Origin: JADLHS01 sp964553795
Lineage (GTDB): Bacteria; Verrucomicrobiota; Verrucomicrobiia; Limisphaerales; JADLHS01
Direction of reading: 5' to 3'
Length of the DNA: 64,000 bases
Assembly (NCBI GenBank): GCA_964553795.1
Contig: CAZKMR010000010.1
Coordinates: 1 to 64,000, forward strand
The stretch's first letter is position 1. Each line of letters opens with the position of its first letter. Below are positions 33,089 to 42,125 of the stretch, one piece after another. The notes below the pieces were generated by a model. That model had not been told where the DNA came from and did not search any database. It was given only the letters and a program-made list of their open reading frames with translations. The position numbers were made by a program, and so were the translations under genes.

Positions 33089-34486
33089 GTGGAAACCAGG
33101 GATGTGGAATTTGTAGTGGCGGCGGGTGCCGGGGAACTCGTGCAGGGTTCGCCCGCGACGCCCATTCGGCGCGTGAACACGGATTCGCGGCAGGCGCAGC
33201 CGGGAGATTTGTTTGTTGCCTTGAGTGGAGAACGATTCGATGGCCATGAATTTATTGCGGAAGTGGCGCAAAAAGGCGCGGCGGCGGTCCTCGTCGAAGA
33301 AACGCGTCGTTTGCCTGCGCTGCCGAATTGTGTGGTGATTGCCGTGGCGAATACCCGGCAGGCCTACGGTCGGATTGCGGCGGCGTATCGAAAACAATTC
33401 ACGCTGCCGATGATCGCGGTGGGCGGCTCGAACGGCAAGACGAGCACGAAGGAACTTATTGCGGCGGTGTTGCGGCAGAAACTAAACCCGCTGTGGAGCG
33501 AAGCCAGTTTCAATAATGATGTCGGCGTGCCGGCGACGTTGTTGCGGTTGGACCAAACGCACCGGGCGGCAGTGCTGGAAGTGGGTACCAATCATCCCGG
33601 CGAACTGGCGGCGCTGGTGGGGCTGATTGAACCGCAGTTCGGGGTGATCACGAATATCGGCCGCGAGCATTTGGAATTTTTCACGGATTTGGAAGGCGTG
33701 GCGCGCGAGGAAGGGGCGCTGGCGGAAGCGTTGCCAGCAAATGGTAAATTGTTTTTGAACGGTGATGACGAATGGAGCGATGCAATTGCGAAACGCACGC
33801 AAGCGGTGGTGACGCGCGTCGGAAGCGGCGCACATTGCGAGTGGCGCGTGAGCACCGTGAAGATGGACAAGAACGGTTCGACATTCACCGTGACCGCGCC
33901 GACGAAGGAATTCAGTGGTGCGTATCGCATCAGTCTGTTGGGCCGACATCAGGTCGGCAACGCGTTGTTCGCCATTGCACTGGGCGCGGAACTGGGATTG
34001 AACCGCGCGGAAATCAAACAAGGGTTGGCGACATGCGAACCGGCGAAGATGCGGTTGCAACTGTATGAAGCGGCCGGGGTGCGCGTGTTGGATGACGCCT
34101 ACAATGCGAATGCGGATTCGATGGTGGCGGCGTTGCAGGTGTTGCAGGAATTGCCGTGCAAAGGTCGGCGCGTGGCGGTGCTTGGCGACATGGCGGAACT
34201 CGGGGCGCACAGCGAAAGCGCGCATGCCGAAGTCGGACGACGCGCGGCGGAGTTGGGCGTGGAACAATTGATCGCGGTGGGCAAGATGGCCGGCACGATG
34301 GCTCAAGCGGCGCGCGGCGCGGGGTTGAGTCGTGTGATTGAATTGGCCGATGCCGAAGCGGCGGCCACGGCAATCAAATCATTTTTGAAACCCGGCGATA
34401 CGGTGTTGCTGAAAGCGTCGCGGTCATCGCGATTGGAACGCATCGCCCAGGCGTTGAAAGCGGAAGAAGCGGGCAAGCGCAATTGA
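33089..34486 (+). CDS. murF: UDP-MurNAc-tripeptide D-alanyl-D-alanine ligase
   Basis: MurF adds D-Ala-D-Ala to the UDP-MurNAc tripeptide in the cytoplasm. The 465-residue protein has the Mur ligase N-terminal domain (TDSRQAQPGDLFVALSGERFDGH), the ATP-binding loop VGGSNGKTSTKELIA (about 110-124), the central motif LEVGTNHPGELAAL and the C-terminal DDAYNANADSM typical of MurF rather than MurC/D/E. The start is GTG 33089, 3 bases after the SIMPL gene. It is the only Mur ligase gene in this cluster. Confidence 0.95.
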   Translation: METRDVEFVVAAGAGELVQGSPATPIRRVNTDSRQAQPGDLFVALSGERFDGHEFIAEVAQKGAAAVLVEETRRLPALPNCVVIAVANTRQAYGRIAAAYRKQFTLPMIAVGGSNGKTSTKELIAAVLRQKLNPLWSEASFNNDVGVPATLLRLDQTHRAAVLEVGTNHPGELAALVGLIEPQFGVITNIGREHLEFFTDLEGVAREEGALAEALPANGKLFLNGDDEWSDAIAKRTQAVVTRVGSGAHCEWRVSTVKMDKNGSTFTVTAPTKEFSGAYRISLLGRHQVGNALFAIALGAELGLNRAEIKQGLATCEPAKMRLQLYEAAGVRVLDDAYNANADSMVAALQVLQELPCKGRRVAVLGDMAELGAHSESAHAEVGRRAAELGVEQLIAVGKMAGTMAQAARGAGLSRVIELADAEAAATAIKSFLKPGDTVLLKASRSSRLERIAQALKAEEAGKRN

Positions 34487-34555
34487 CCGACGCGCGAGCC
34501 AGGTGGGACTGGAGCGCGACAATGCGCGAACCAGAGCGCGAACGAATGGAAGCGA

Positions 34556-35740
34556 ATGTTATTTTATCTCAGTCAGGCAATCCTCGGATGGGCGGAGGGC
34601 ACGGATTGGGCGCCGTATGTGTCGTTTCTGCGGCTGTTCCGCTACATCACGTTTCGCTCGGCCGGCGCGGCCATCACGGCGTTTCTGCTGAGTCTGTGGC
34701 TCGGGCCGAAAGTGATCGCCTGGCTAAAGCGTTTGAAATTCGGACAGGAGTACAAGGACCTCGCGGATCAGGCGGGGGATTTCAAGACGCGGGTGTTGAG
34801 CAAAAAGGGAACGCCGACGATGGGCGGAATTCTCATCGTGTTGGTGCTGAATCTGACCGCGATTTTGTGGGCGGAGATGAATCCGTTGCTGGAGTTGACG
34901 TTGTTGGCGGTGCTGGTGCTGACGGGATTGGGGTTTTACGACGATTACGCGAAGATCATCAAACAGCAGGGGGGCGGGGCGCCGCCGCACGTGAAGTTGT
35001 GGGTGCAGTTTGCGGTGGCGATTTTTGTGGCGGTGTATTTGTGGAAGTTGCCGATGTCGAGTTGGCTGCGGTTGCCGGAACTGGCGTCACCGTTGCAGAA
35101 CAACCTGGTCAGTACGTTGATGCTGCCGTTTTACAAGTATCCGATTCAATGCGGGGCGGTGATTGGATTGATTGTGGTGGTGCTGACGATTGTGGGCAGT
35201 TCCAATGCGGTGAATCTGACCGACGGACTCGATGGTTTGGCGATTGGCTGCACCGTGATCACGTCCATCGTGTTTCTTGTGCTGACGTATCTGGCGAGCA
35301 ATTTCAAGTATGCGACGTATTTGCAGATACCCTATGTGCATGGCGCGGGCGAGTTAACGGTGTTTTGTGCGGCGATGATCGGCGCGGGCATGGGGTTTTT
35401 ATGGTTCAACTGTCATCCGGCGCAGGTGTTCATGGGCGACACCGGGTCGCTGGCGCTGGGCGGGGCGTTGGGATTGATTGCCGTTTTGATTCATCAACCG
35501 TTTCTGCTGGTGATTGCCGGCGGCGTGTTTGTGATGGAAGCCGGGTCGGTGATCATCCAGAAGGGCTGGTTCAAGTACACGCGGAAACGGTTTGGGGAAG
35601 GTCGGCGATTCTTTTTAATGGCGCCGATTCATCATCATTTTGAGAAGAAGGGCTGGTATGAAGCGCAGGTGGTGACGCGGTTTTACATTTTATGTGTGTT
35701 GTTTGCGGTGGTGGCTTTGAGCACGCTAAAGATTCGGTGA
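34556..35740 (+). CDS. mraY: Phospho-N-acetylmuramoyl-pentapeptide transferase
   Basis: MraY transfers phospho-MurNAc-pentapeptide to undecaprenyl phosphate, making lipid I. The 394-residue protein has about ten membrane helices and the family motifs KKGTPTMGGILI, GFYDDYAKI (catalytic Asp pair), SSNAVNLTDGLDGLAIG, FMGDTGSLALGG and MAPIHHHFEKKGW. It starts 69 bases after murF. In the usual order murD would come next; here a 468-base non-coding stretch and a LysM gene follow. Confidence 0.97.
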   Translation: MLFYLSQAILGWAEGTDWAPYVSFLRLFRYITFRSAGAAITAFLLSLWLGPKVIAWLKRLKFGQEYKDLADQAGDFKTRVLSKKGTPTMGGILIVLVLNLTAILWAEMNPLLELTLLAVLVLTGLGFYDDYAKIIKQQGGGAPPHVKLWVQFAVAIFVAVYLWKLPMSSWLRLPELASPLQNNLVSTLMLPFYKYPIQCGAVIGLIVVVLTIVGSSNAVNLTDGLDGLAIGCTVITSIVFLVLTYLASNFKYATYLQIPYVHGAGELTVFCAAMIGAGMGFLWFNCHPAQVFMGDTGSLALGGALGLIAVLIHQPFLLVIAGGVFVMEAGSVIIQKGWFKYTRKRFGEGRRFFLMAPIHHHFEKKGWYEAQVVTRFYILCVLFAVVALSTLKIR

Positions 35741-36208
35741 TTTACCCGGAGTGCGAGCCAGCCGCCTGCTGCTAAAGCGGATGGCGCGCCGGTGGGAGCG
35801 GTCGGGGGAGTGTGATGCGGACGTGGCGGAACGCTGCGGAAAATGGTCGTGGAATCGGGCGCTTTACTCCTTGCGGCTGGTGCGGTTCGTTGTTAGAAAA
35901 TCTGTCGAAGCGGAGCTGTTTTGTCAGTGCTGAGCGGTTAGTGCGGCAAGCAGCCCGTGGATTTCCTGCTTCGACGGTTTTTCGCGTCAGTGTTTTTGAT
36001 GTGAAAGCCTTTGAAGGTGAGGGAAATCAATTAGTAGGGGTGCGCGAATGTCGCACCCCAAGATACGCGGCAAAAATGACAATCCGCCCGAGTGCGAGCG
36101 GCGGTTGCCGGAAGCGAAGAATTTGCTGTCGGTTCTTTTGAGGGAAGAACCCGCAACAGAAATTAACCAAACAAACCTCAATGAAAGGACGCGATTCGCG
36201 CCAAGACA
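35741..36208. other. Non-coding gap in the dcw cluster
   Basis: These 468 bases between mraY and the LysM gene hold no convincing gene. No Mur ligase motif was seen in any frame, so this is not an obvious murD remnant. A perfect hairpin GGGGTGCG / CGCACCCC (36037-36059, 7-base loop) lies inside. A short frame at 36181-36216 (MKGRDSRQDNE) overlaps the LysM start and could be a leader peptide, though chance is just as likely. Confidence 0.5.
36037..36059. promoter_or_regulatory. Perfect 8-bp hairpin upstream of the LysM gene
   Basis: GGGGTGCG (36037-36044) pairs with CGCACCCC (36052-36059) around the loop CGAATGT. There is no T-run after it, so it is not a standard intrinsic terminator. It may mark the end of the mraY transcript, or be an operator. 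Confidence 0.4.
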
Positions 36209-36913
36209 ATGAATAGCCCCAGTCCGTTGATCCCCCAAGGTTCCAATTTGGAACAACAGAACAAAGCCCGCTCCAGTCTCAAAGTAAAAATCTTTTGCGC
36301 GTTGGGCGTGAACGTCGCCGTGTTGCTGGTGTTGCTGATGCAAGGTTGCAAACGCGAGCAACCGCAGATGGAAACCATCACCAGCGATCTGCCGCCGGTG
36401 TATGACGAATCCAATCAACCGCCGGTGCTCACGGATTATGGCCAGCCAGGCATCGCCGATCCGGGCACGAGCAATATCCCGCCCTCGACCGCTACGATCC
36501 CGGGATTGCCGCCTGTGACGGAAACTTACGTGCCGCCGACGCCACCGCCACCCGCGCCGGAAGTGGCGGCGACCGAATACACCATTCAGCGCGGCGACAC
36601 CTACTCGTCCATCGCGCCCAAGTTCAACATCAGCGTTAGCGCCTTGCAGGCGGCGAATCCGAGTGTGGATCCGACGCGTTTGCAGATTGGCAAGAAATTG
36701 GTGATCCCCGCGCCGACGGCGTCCACCGGTGCGAGCACTGCTCCGACAGTGAATGCCGCGCTGGGCGAAACCATTTATACGGTGAAATCCGGCGACACGC
36801 TCAGCCGCATCGCGAGCCAGTATCGCACCACCGTTTCGGCCATCAAAGCGGCCAATGGCTTGCAAACGGACCGCATCAAGGTGGGCGATAAGCTGAAGAT
36901 TCCGGCCAAGTAA
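36209..36913 (+). CDS. Membrane-anchored protein with two LysM domains
   Basis: The 234-residue protein has a basic N-terminus, one hydrophobic segment (about 26-45) ending in LLMQGCKRE, which could be a lipobox, then a Pro-rich linker (about 50-120). Two LysM domains follow: YTIQRGDTYSSIAPKF (about 128) and YTVKSGDTLSRIASQY (about 189). LysM domains bind the glycan of peptidoglycan, so this is a periplasmic wall-binding protein. It has no catalytic domain. It sits between mraY and ftsW in the cluster and is followed by a hairpin, so it may be a structural or divisome-linked factor. Confidence 0.87.
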   Translation: MNSPSPLIPQGSNLEQQNKARSSLKVKIFCALGVNVAVLLVLLMQGCKREQPQMETITSDLPPVYDESNQPPVLTDYGQPGIADPGTSNIPPSTATIPGLPPVTETYVPPTPPPPAPEVAATEYTIQRGDTYSSIAPKFNISVSALQAANPSVDPTRLQIGKKLVIPAPTASTGASTAPTVNAALGETIYTVKSGDTLSRIASQYRTTVSAIKAANGLQTDRIKVGDKLKIPAK

Positions 36914-36926
36914 ATTACGCCGACTG

Positions 36927-36953
36927 CCGCCGCGGCAAATTCCGCGGCGGTTT
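36927..36953 (+). terminator. Strong hairpin between the LysM gene and ftsW
   Basis: CCGCCGCGG (36927-36935) pairs perfectly with CCGCGGCGG (36942-36950) around a CAAATT loop and is followed by TTT. The T-run is short, so it may be a partial terminator or attenuator that adjusts expression of ftsW, whose ATG is at 36963. Confidence 0.5.
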
Positions 36954-36962
36954 GCGTTGGAC

Positions 36963-38114
36963 ATGAAAACCGCCGTCACCACGCTCGCCTTTTGCATCGC
37001 TGCCCTGCTGACGCTCGGGCTGGTGATGTTGTACAGCGCGAGTATGAACATGCCGGACAAACAGCAAGTGATGAAGGGGGCGCAGTTGCTGATGACGCAG
37101 GCGGTTTGGTGCGGGCTGGGTTTGGTGGCCTGCTTCGTGGCGGCGAGTCTGGATTACCGATTGCTCCGGAAGTTTGCGTGGCCGATTTTCATCGTCGGTC
37201 TGATTCTGCTGGTCCTCGTGTTGGTGCCCGGCATCGGCCATCGCATCAAGGGCGCCAGCCGGTGGTTCAAATTTGCCGGCGTCAGTTTTCAACCGTCCGA
37301 ACTGGCCAAGATCGCGCTCGTCATCGTGCTCGCGTGGTATTGCGAGCGTTACCAACGGCAAATGCGCGATTGGAAACGCGGCGTGGTGATTCCGGGAATT
37401 ATCATCGCGCCGATGTTGGCGTTGATCTTTGTCGAGCCGGATCGCGGCACGACGATTCTGTTGGCGGCGGTTTGTGGCGGGATGCTGGTGCTGGCCGGCG
37501 TGCAATGGCGCTTCATTATTCCACCGGTGCTGTTGGGCATTGCGGGACTGGCGGTTTCCTTGTGGCACGATCCCATGCGCATGAAACGCATCTTTAGTTG
37601 GCTGTACCTCGAGGAAAATAAAGAAGGCGTCGGCTATCAGGCGTATCAAGCGATGATTGCACTCGGTTCAGGTGGTTGGTTCGGCCTCGGGTTGGGGAAT
37701 GGCCGGCAGAAACTGGGTTTTGTGCCCGAGCATCACACGGATTTTATTCTCTCCATCATCGGCGAGGAACTGGGGCTCGTTGCCACCTTGGGCGTGGTGC
37801 TGGGATTTGCGTTGATCGTGATTTGCGGTTTTTACATCGCGGTGCATGCGCGCGATACGTTCGGCATGATGCTCGCCTCCGGCGTCACTTTGCTCATTGG
37901 CTTGCAGGCGTTCATCAACATCGGCGTTGTCACGAGCGCGCTGCCGAATAAAGGCCTGGCCTTGCCATTCATCAGTTACGGTGGCTCGAATCTGGTCGCG
38001 ATGCTGACATGTGCCGGGTTGTTATTTGGTGTGGCGCGCCAGGCGCGCGCTCCCGAATTCAAGTCAGCCAATCCCTTCGCCGCCTCGGAACTTCCCACGG
38101 CGCAAACCACATGA
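36963..38114 (+). CDS. ftsW: SEDS-family septal peptidoglycan glycosyltransferase
   Basis: FtsW polymerises septal glycan strands with FtsI. The 383-residue protein has about ten membrane helices and SEDS motifs: VMLYSASMN near the start, FQPSELAKIALVIVLAWY, FVEPDRGTTILL, GWFGLGLGNGRQKLGFVPE, HTDFILSIIGEELGL and LPFISYGGSNL. The start is ATG 36963, 12 bases after the hairpin. The stop overlaps the murG start (ATGA). The neighbours favour FtsW over RodA. Confidence 0.95.
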   Translation: MKTAVTTLAFCIAALLTLGLVMLYSASMNMPDKQQVMKGAQLLMTQAVWCGLGLVACFVAASLDYRLLRKFAWPIFIVGLILLVLVLVPGIGHRIKGASRWFKFAGVSFQPSELAKIALVIVLAWYCERYQRQMRDWKRGVVIPGIIIAPMLALIFVEPDRGTTILLAAVCGGMLVLAGVQWRFIIPPVLLGIAGLAVSLWHDPMRMKRIFSWLYLEENKEGVGYQAYQAMIALGSGGWFGLGLGNGRQKLGFVPEHHTDFILSIIGEELGLVATLGVVLGFALIVICGFYIAVHARDTFGMMLASGVTLLIGLQAFINIGVVTSALPNKGLALPFISYGGSNLVAMLTCAGLLFGVARQARAPEFKSANPFAASELPTAQTT

Positions 38115-39307
38115 GTTCCCGGCGCGAATCCTCAGCCCACGTCGCGATTGCCTGCGGCGGCACGGGCGGACACCTATTTCCCGGGTTGGCCGTGGCGGCA
38201 GAATTACAAGCGCGTGGCAGCGCGGTCAGCGTGTTGATTTCGCCCAAAGAAGTGGATCAACAGGCCGTAAAATCCGCGCGCGACGTGCAAGTGTTCACGC
38301 TGCCCGCCGTTGCGTTGCAACGCGGCAATCGGCTCGCATTCGGTTATGGTTTTGGGCGCTCCTGGCTCGCCGCGCGGCGACTGTTCAAGAACACGCGCCC
38401 GACGGCCGTGTTGGCCATGGGCGGATTCACTGCCGCTCCCCCGGTGTTGGCGGCGCGTTGGTTGGGCGTGAAGACGTTCCTGCACGAATCCAACACCATT
38501 CCCGGTCGCGCCAACCGCTGGTTGGCGCGTTGGGTGGATCAGGCCTTTGTCGGTTTTCCGCAAACGGAAGGGCGACTCTCGGCCCGCACAGTCAGTGTGA
38601 CTGGCACGCCGGTGCGACCGACATTTCAAGTGCGGGAAGCGACGGCTTGTCGCACCGCCCTCGGACTCGACCCGAATCGCCCGGTCGTTCTCGTCATGGG
38701 CGGCAGTCAGGGCGCGAGTGGGATCAACGATCTGGTGATCAAGGCGCTTCCCGGTTGGGCGCGCCACGCCGACACGTGGCAATGGTTGCATCTCACGGGA
38801 CCCAACGATGTCGAAAAGGTACAACGCGCCTACGTGCAACATCGCTGCACCGCCGTTGTGCGACCGTTTCTGGCGGAAATGGATTTGGCGCTGGGCGCGG
38901 CCACCGCTTGCATCAGCCGGGCCGGTGCGTCTTCGCTCGCGGAATTGGCGGCGGTGCGCTTGCCCGCGCTGCTCGTGCCCTATCCCACGGCCGCGGACAA
39001 TCATCAATGGCACAACGCGCGCGCCTTCGAAGAAACCGGCGCCGCGCAAACGCTGGATCAACGACTGGCGACACCGGAAAAAGTATGTCGCGCGTTGGTT
39101 GAATTGATGGAAGACGAAGGCGAACGCGCCAGCATCAAAGCGGCTTTGGCGCGATGGCACGCGCCGCGCGCGGCAGAGATCATTGCAGAAAAAATTCTGC
39201 AAAGTGTCATCCAGCCCAATGGCGCTGGCGCTGTAAATGCGGCGTCAGACTTGAAATCTGCCGCGGAGGAAAATCGCGCGGTGCTGGAGCGCGCGCCGGT
39301 CGCATGA
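38111..39307 (+). CDS. murG: Lipid II synthase (UDP-GlcNAc transferase)
   Basis: MurG adds GlcNAc to lipid I on the inner face of the membrane. The 398-residue protein has the N-terminal glycine-rich loop ACGGTGGHLFPGLAVA, the acceptor-side LAMGGFTAAPPVLAA and HESNTIPGRANRWLA, and the UDP-GlcNAc-binding MGGSQGASGIND and SRAGASSLAELAAVRLPALLVPYP regions. It begins in an ATGA overlap with ftsW and ends in one with murB. The last 40 or so residues (about 355-398) go beyond the usual family length and look unstructured. Confidence 0.96.
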   Translation: MSSRRESSAHVAIACGGTGGHLFPGLAVAAELQARGSAVSVLISPKEVDQQAVKSARDVQVFTLPAVALQRGNRLAFGYGFGRSWLAARRLFKNTRPTAVLAMGGFTAAPPVLAARWLGVKTFLHESNTIPGRANRWLARWVDQAFVGFPQTEGRLSARTVSVTGTPVRPTFQVREATACRTALGLDPNRPVVLVMGGSQGASGINDLVIKALPGWARHADTWQWLHLTGPNDVEKVQRAYVQHRCTAVVRPFLAEMDLALGAATACISRAGASSLAELAAVRLPALLVPYPTAADNHQWHNARAFEETGAAQTLDQRLATPEKVCRALVELMEDEGERASIKAALARWHAPRAAEIIAEKILQSVIQPNGAGAVNAASDLKSAAEENRAVLERAPVA

Positions 39308-40251
39308 ACGTTTTGGCAGCCATGACCGTTTCGCAGCAATCTGAATCACCGCTGGTGCCGGCACTCCGGCAAGGCGTCTCGGCGGAAACGGTGGTGCGAG
39401 TTCACGAACCGCTCGCAAAGCGCACGACGCTGCGGGTCGGTGGTCCGGCGGATGTTTACGTTGAGCCCGCGAACGAAACTGATTTAGCAGCGGTGTTGCG
39501 AATTTGTGCGGCGCAGGGAACGAAATCTTTCGTGCTGGGGCGTGGGTCGAATTTGCTGATTCGCGACGGTGGTTTTCGCGGCGTGGTGATTTGTCTGGCG
39601 CAGCCGCATTTCAGCGCAGTGGAAATCGACGGCGAACGCATTCGGTGCGGTGCGGGCGCAAAATTAAAACAAGTCGCGGTGGAAGCGAAGCGGGCCGAGT
39701 TGACGGGCGTGGAATTTCTGGAAGGCATTCCGGGCAGTGTGGGGGGGGCGTTGCGCATGAATGCAGGCGCGATGGGCGGCGAGACGTTTCAATCGGTGGA
39801 GTCGGTTCGCCTCATGGATTACGCCGGCAACGCCCGCGATGTGGTCGCGGCGGAAATTCAGGCGGAATATCGATGCTGCGCGGTGTTGAAGCATCACATC
39901 GCTTTGGGCGCGGTATTTCGTGGTTCGCGCGCGACCCGCGCTGAGATTGAGCAACGCATGAACGGGTTCAGTCACAAGCGCTGGGATTCGCAGCCTGCCG
40001 CTCCCAGCGCGGGTTGTTGTTTCAAGAATCCCGCCACCATTCCCGCCGGCAAATTGGTCGAAGAACTCGGACTCAAAGGCATGAAACTCGGGGGCGCGAT
40101 GGTGTCGTTCGAGCACGGAAATTTTATCACCAACGACGGCACCGCCACGGCGCGAGACGTGTTGGATTTGATCGAATTGATCAAAACGAAAGCGCGACTG
40201 GCGCGCGGCATCGAGTTGCATACGGAAGTTGAAATCGTCGGGGAAGATTAA
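39304..40251 (+). CDS. murB: UDP-N-acetylenolpyruvoylglucosamine reductase
   Basis: MurB reduces UDP-GlcNAc-enolpyruvate to UDP-MurNAc using FAD and NADPH. The 315-residue protein has the FAD-binding TTLRVGGPADVYVEP, VLGRGSNLLIRDGGFRG, and GIPGSVGGALRMNAGAMGGE. The active-site segment reads SAGCCFKNP with Cys238 where E. coli has the proton-donating Ser; such Ser-to-Cys changes occur in some MurB proteins and are probably active. It overlaps murG by 4 bases. murC, often found just upstream, is absent. Confidence 0.95.
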   Translation: MNVLAAMTVSQQSESPLVPALRQGVSAETVVRVHEPLAKRTTLRVGGPADVYVEPANETDLAAVLRICAAQGTKSFVLGRGSNLLIRDGGFRGVVICLAQPHFSAVEIDGERIRCGAGAKLKQVAVEAKRAELTGVEFLEGIPGSVGGALRMNAGAMGGETFQSVESVRLMDYAGNARDVVAAEIQAEYRCCAVLKHHIALGAVFRGSRATRAEIEQRMNGFSHKRWDSQPAAPSAGCCFKNPATIPAGKLVEELGLKGMKLGGAMVSFEHGNFITNDGTATARDVLDLIELIKTKARLARGIELHTEVEIVGED

Positions 40252-40254
40252 GCT

Positions 40255-41163
40255 ATGGGCAGTATTTCCAAATTAAGCATCACGGTCATGTTGGGCGGGC
40301 CGAGTGCCGAGCGCGAAGTGTCGTTGCGCTCGGGCGCGTCGGTCGCGGCGGCCTTGCGGTCGCTCGGACACGAGGTGAACGAATTGGATCCGCGCCAGGC
40401 GGGCTGGCAGATTCCGCGGAACACGAACGTGGTGTTTTTGGCGTTGCACGGCACCTATGGCGAAGACGGCACAGTGCAAGCGGCGCTGGAGAAGATTGGC
40501 GTGCCCTATACCGGTTGCGATGCCGAGGCGAGCCGGATTGGTTTTGACAAGGCGTTGACGAAACAAAAATGCGTGGCCGCCAAAGTGCCGACCGCGCGCT
40601 CGCTGGTCATGGATTCCGCCAAGACGGCCTGGCCGATGGGCTGGAATCCGCCGCTCGTAATCAAACCGGTGCGCCAGGGATCGAGTGTGGGATTGCAGTT
40701 CGTGGAACGTGTCGAGGAATGGCCGGCGGCGTTGACCGAAGCATTGCGCCATGATTCGCAAGTGTTGATTGAAGAAAAGATTATCGGGCGCGAAACGACC
40801 GTCGGCATTCTGGACGATCAGGCGTTGCCCGTGGTGGAAGTGCGGCCCAAGTCCGGCGTGTACGACTATCGGACCAAGTACAGTGTCGGGGCTTCGGATT
40901 ATTTTTGTCCGGCGTTGTTCGATGTACCGACGACGCAGCGCATCCAGGCGGCGGGACTGGCGGCGTTTCGCGCGATTGGCGGACGCGATTATGCGCGGGT
41001 GGATGTGATGGTGCGCGCCAACGGCGATCCCGTGGTGCTGGAGGTCAACACGCTGCCCGGCATGACTGAGACCAGTTTGTTGCCCAAAGCGGCGGCGGCG
41101 GCCGGCATCGGTTACGCGCAGTTATGTCAACGCATGGTGGAACTAGCTTTACGCCGAAAATGA
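40255..41163 (+). CDS. ddl: D-alanine--D-alanine ligase
   Basis: Ddl joins two D-Ala in the cytoplasm to make the substrate of MurF. The 302-residue protein has the ATP-grasp signatures MLGGPSAEREVSLRSG, FLALHGTYGEDGTVQ, PLVIKPVRQGSSVGLQ, IEEKIIGRETTVGIL and VLEVNTLPGMTETSL. KYSVGASDYFCPA in the omega-loop region has no Tyr next to the ligand site that would clearly mark D-Ala-D-Lac activity. The start is ATG 40255, 3 bases after murB, and the stop overlaps ftsQ (ATGA). Confidence 0.96.
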   Translation: MGSISKLSITVMLGGPSAEREVSLRSGASVAAALRSLGHEVNELDPRQAGWQIPRNTNVVFLALHGTYGEDGTVQAALEKIGVPYTGCDAEASRIGFDKALTKQKCVAAKVPTARSLVMDSAKTAWPMGWNPPLVIKPVRQGSSVGLQFVERVEEWPAALTEALRHDSQVLIEEKIIGRETTVGILDDQALPVVEVRPKSGVYDYRTKYSVGASDYFCPALFDVPTTQRIQAAGLAAFRAIGGRDYARVDVMVRANGDPVVLEVNTLPGMTETSLLPKAAAAAGIGYAQLCQRMVELALRRK

Positions 41164-42125
41164 GTTGGATCAAACGCAAAGCGAAAAATCGCAAGTTGGG
41201 ACGCATGCACGTGCTGGACGTGAAGCTGCGTTCGGATCAGGTGCGCAAATCGCGGCTGCGCCTCGCGGCACTGGCGATGACCGCGTTGGTTGGCACGGTG
41301 CTGGGCGTGTTTGCGTTGTGGCGCGGCGGGGAATGGTTATTGAACCGCATGATCTATGAGAACTCCGCGTTCGCCATTCGCTCGGTCGAAGCGCACACCG
41401 ATGGCGTGATTGCCCCGCAACAATTGCAGCGGTGGGCCAATGTGCGGGTGGGGCAAAACCTGCTCGCGTTGGACCTCGATAAGATCAAACGCAATCTCGA
41501 GATGGTGCCGGCCATCGAAACGGTATCGCTCGAACGCGTCCTGCCCCGGACATTGCGCATTCGCGTAACGGAGCGCGAGCCCATCGTGCAAGTGGCGGTA
41601 TTGCGAACCAATGGGCCGGGCGAGTTTGAGCACGTCATCTTCTTGTTGGACGGAAAAGGTGTGGTGATGCAACCACTGACGCCGCACGATAAAGTGCGCC
41701 CGATCGGCCAATTGGACCACGGTTTGCCCCGCTTGTTAGGTTTGATGCGGCTTGATTTGCAGCCAGGCCGGCGCGTGGAATTGCCCGGCGTACAGGCCGC
41801 GCTCCGGCTCGCGCAGGAATTCGCCTACTCGCCGATGGCGGGGTTGGTGGATCTGAAGCAGATCGAAGTCAGTTCGCCTGACGTGTTGGTTGTGACCACG
41901 GAACAAGGCAGTGAAGTGACGTTCGGGCTCTACGACATCGATCAGCAATTGCGCCGCTGGCGGCAGGTGCATGACGAAGGGCTGCGCCAGCGCAAAGGGC
42001 ATCTCGCCACGCTTGATTTGTCGGTGGCCAACAACGCTCCGGCCCGCTGGCTTGATCCGAAGATTGTCCCCGCCCCGGCGAAACCGGTGAAAACCACGCG
42101 AACCAGAAGACAACGCAATGTTTGA
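41160..42125 (+). CDS. ftsQ: Cell division protein FtsQ/DivIB
   Basis: The 321-residue bitopic protein has a basic cytoplasmic tail, one membrane helix (about 38-58) and a periplasmic POTRA domain (AFAIRSVEAHTDGVIAPQQL to LPRTLRIRVTEREPIVQV). A FtsQ/DivIB C-terminal domain follows, then a basic tail (about 300-321). FtsQ links early and late division proteins through FtsL/FtsB. It starts in an ATGA overlap with ddl and its end overlaps the ftsA start by 8 bases. Confidence 0.92.
   Translation: MSWIKRKAKNRKLGRMHVLDVKLRSDQVRKSRLRLAALAMTALVGTVLGVFALWRGGEWLLNRMIYENSAFAIRSVEAHTDGVIAPQQLQRWANVRVGQNLLALDLDKIKRNLEMVPAIETVSLERVLPRTLRIRVTEREPIVQVAVLRTNGPGEFEHVIFLLDGKGVVMQPLTPHDKVRPIGQLDHGLPRLLGLMRLDLQPGRRVELPGVQAALRLAQEFAYSPMAGLVDLKQIEVSSPDVLVVTTEQGSEVTFGLYDIDQQLRRWRQVHDEGLRQRKGHLATLDLSVANNAPARWLDPKIVPAPAKPVKTTRTRRQRNV

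Noticed and set aside
35751..35933. Short open frames in the mraY-LysM gap as murD remnants or new genes.
   Set aside because: No Mur ligase motifs, unnatural composition and no conserved start context.
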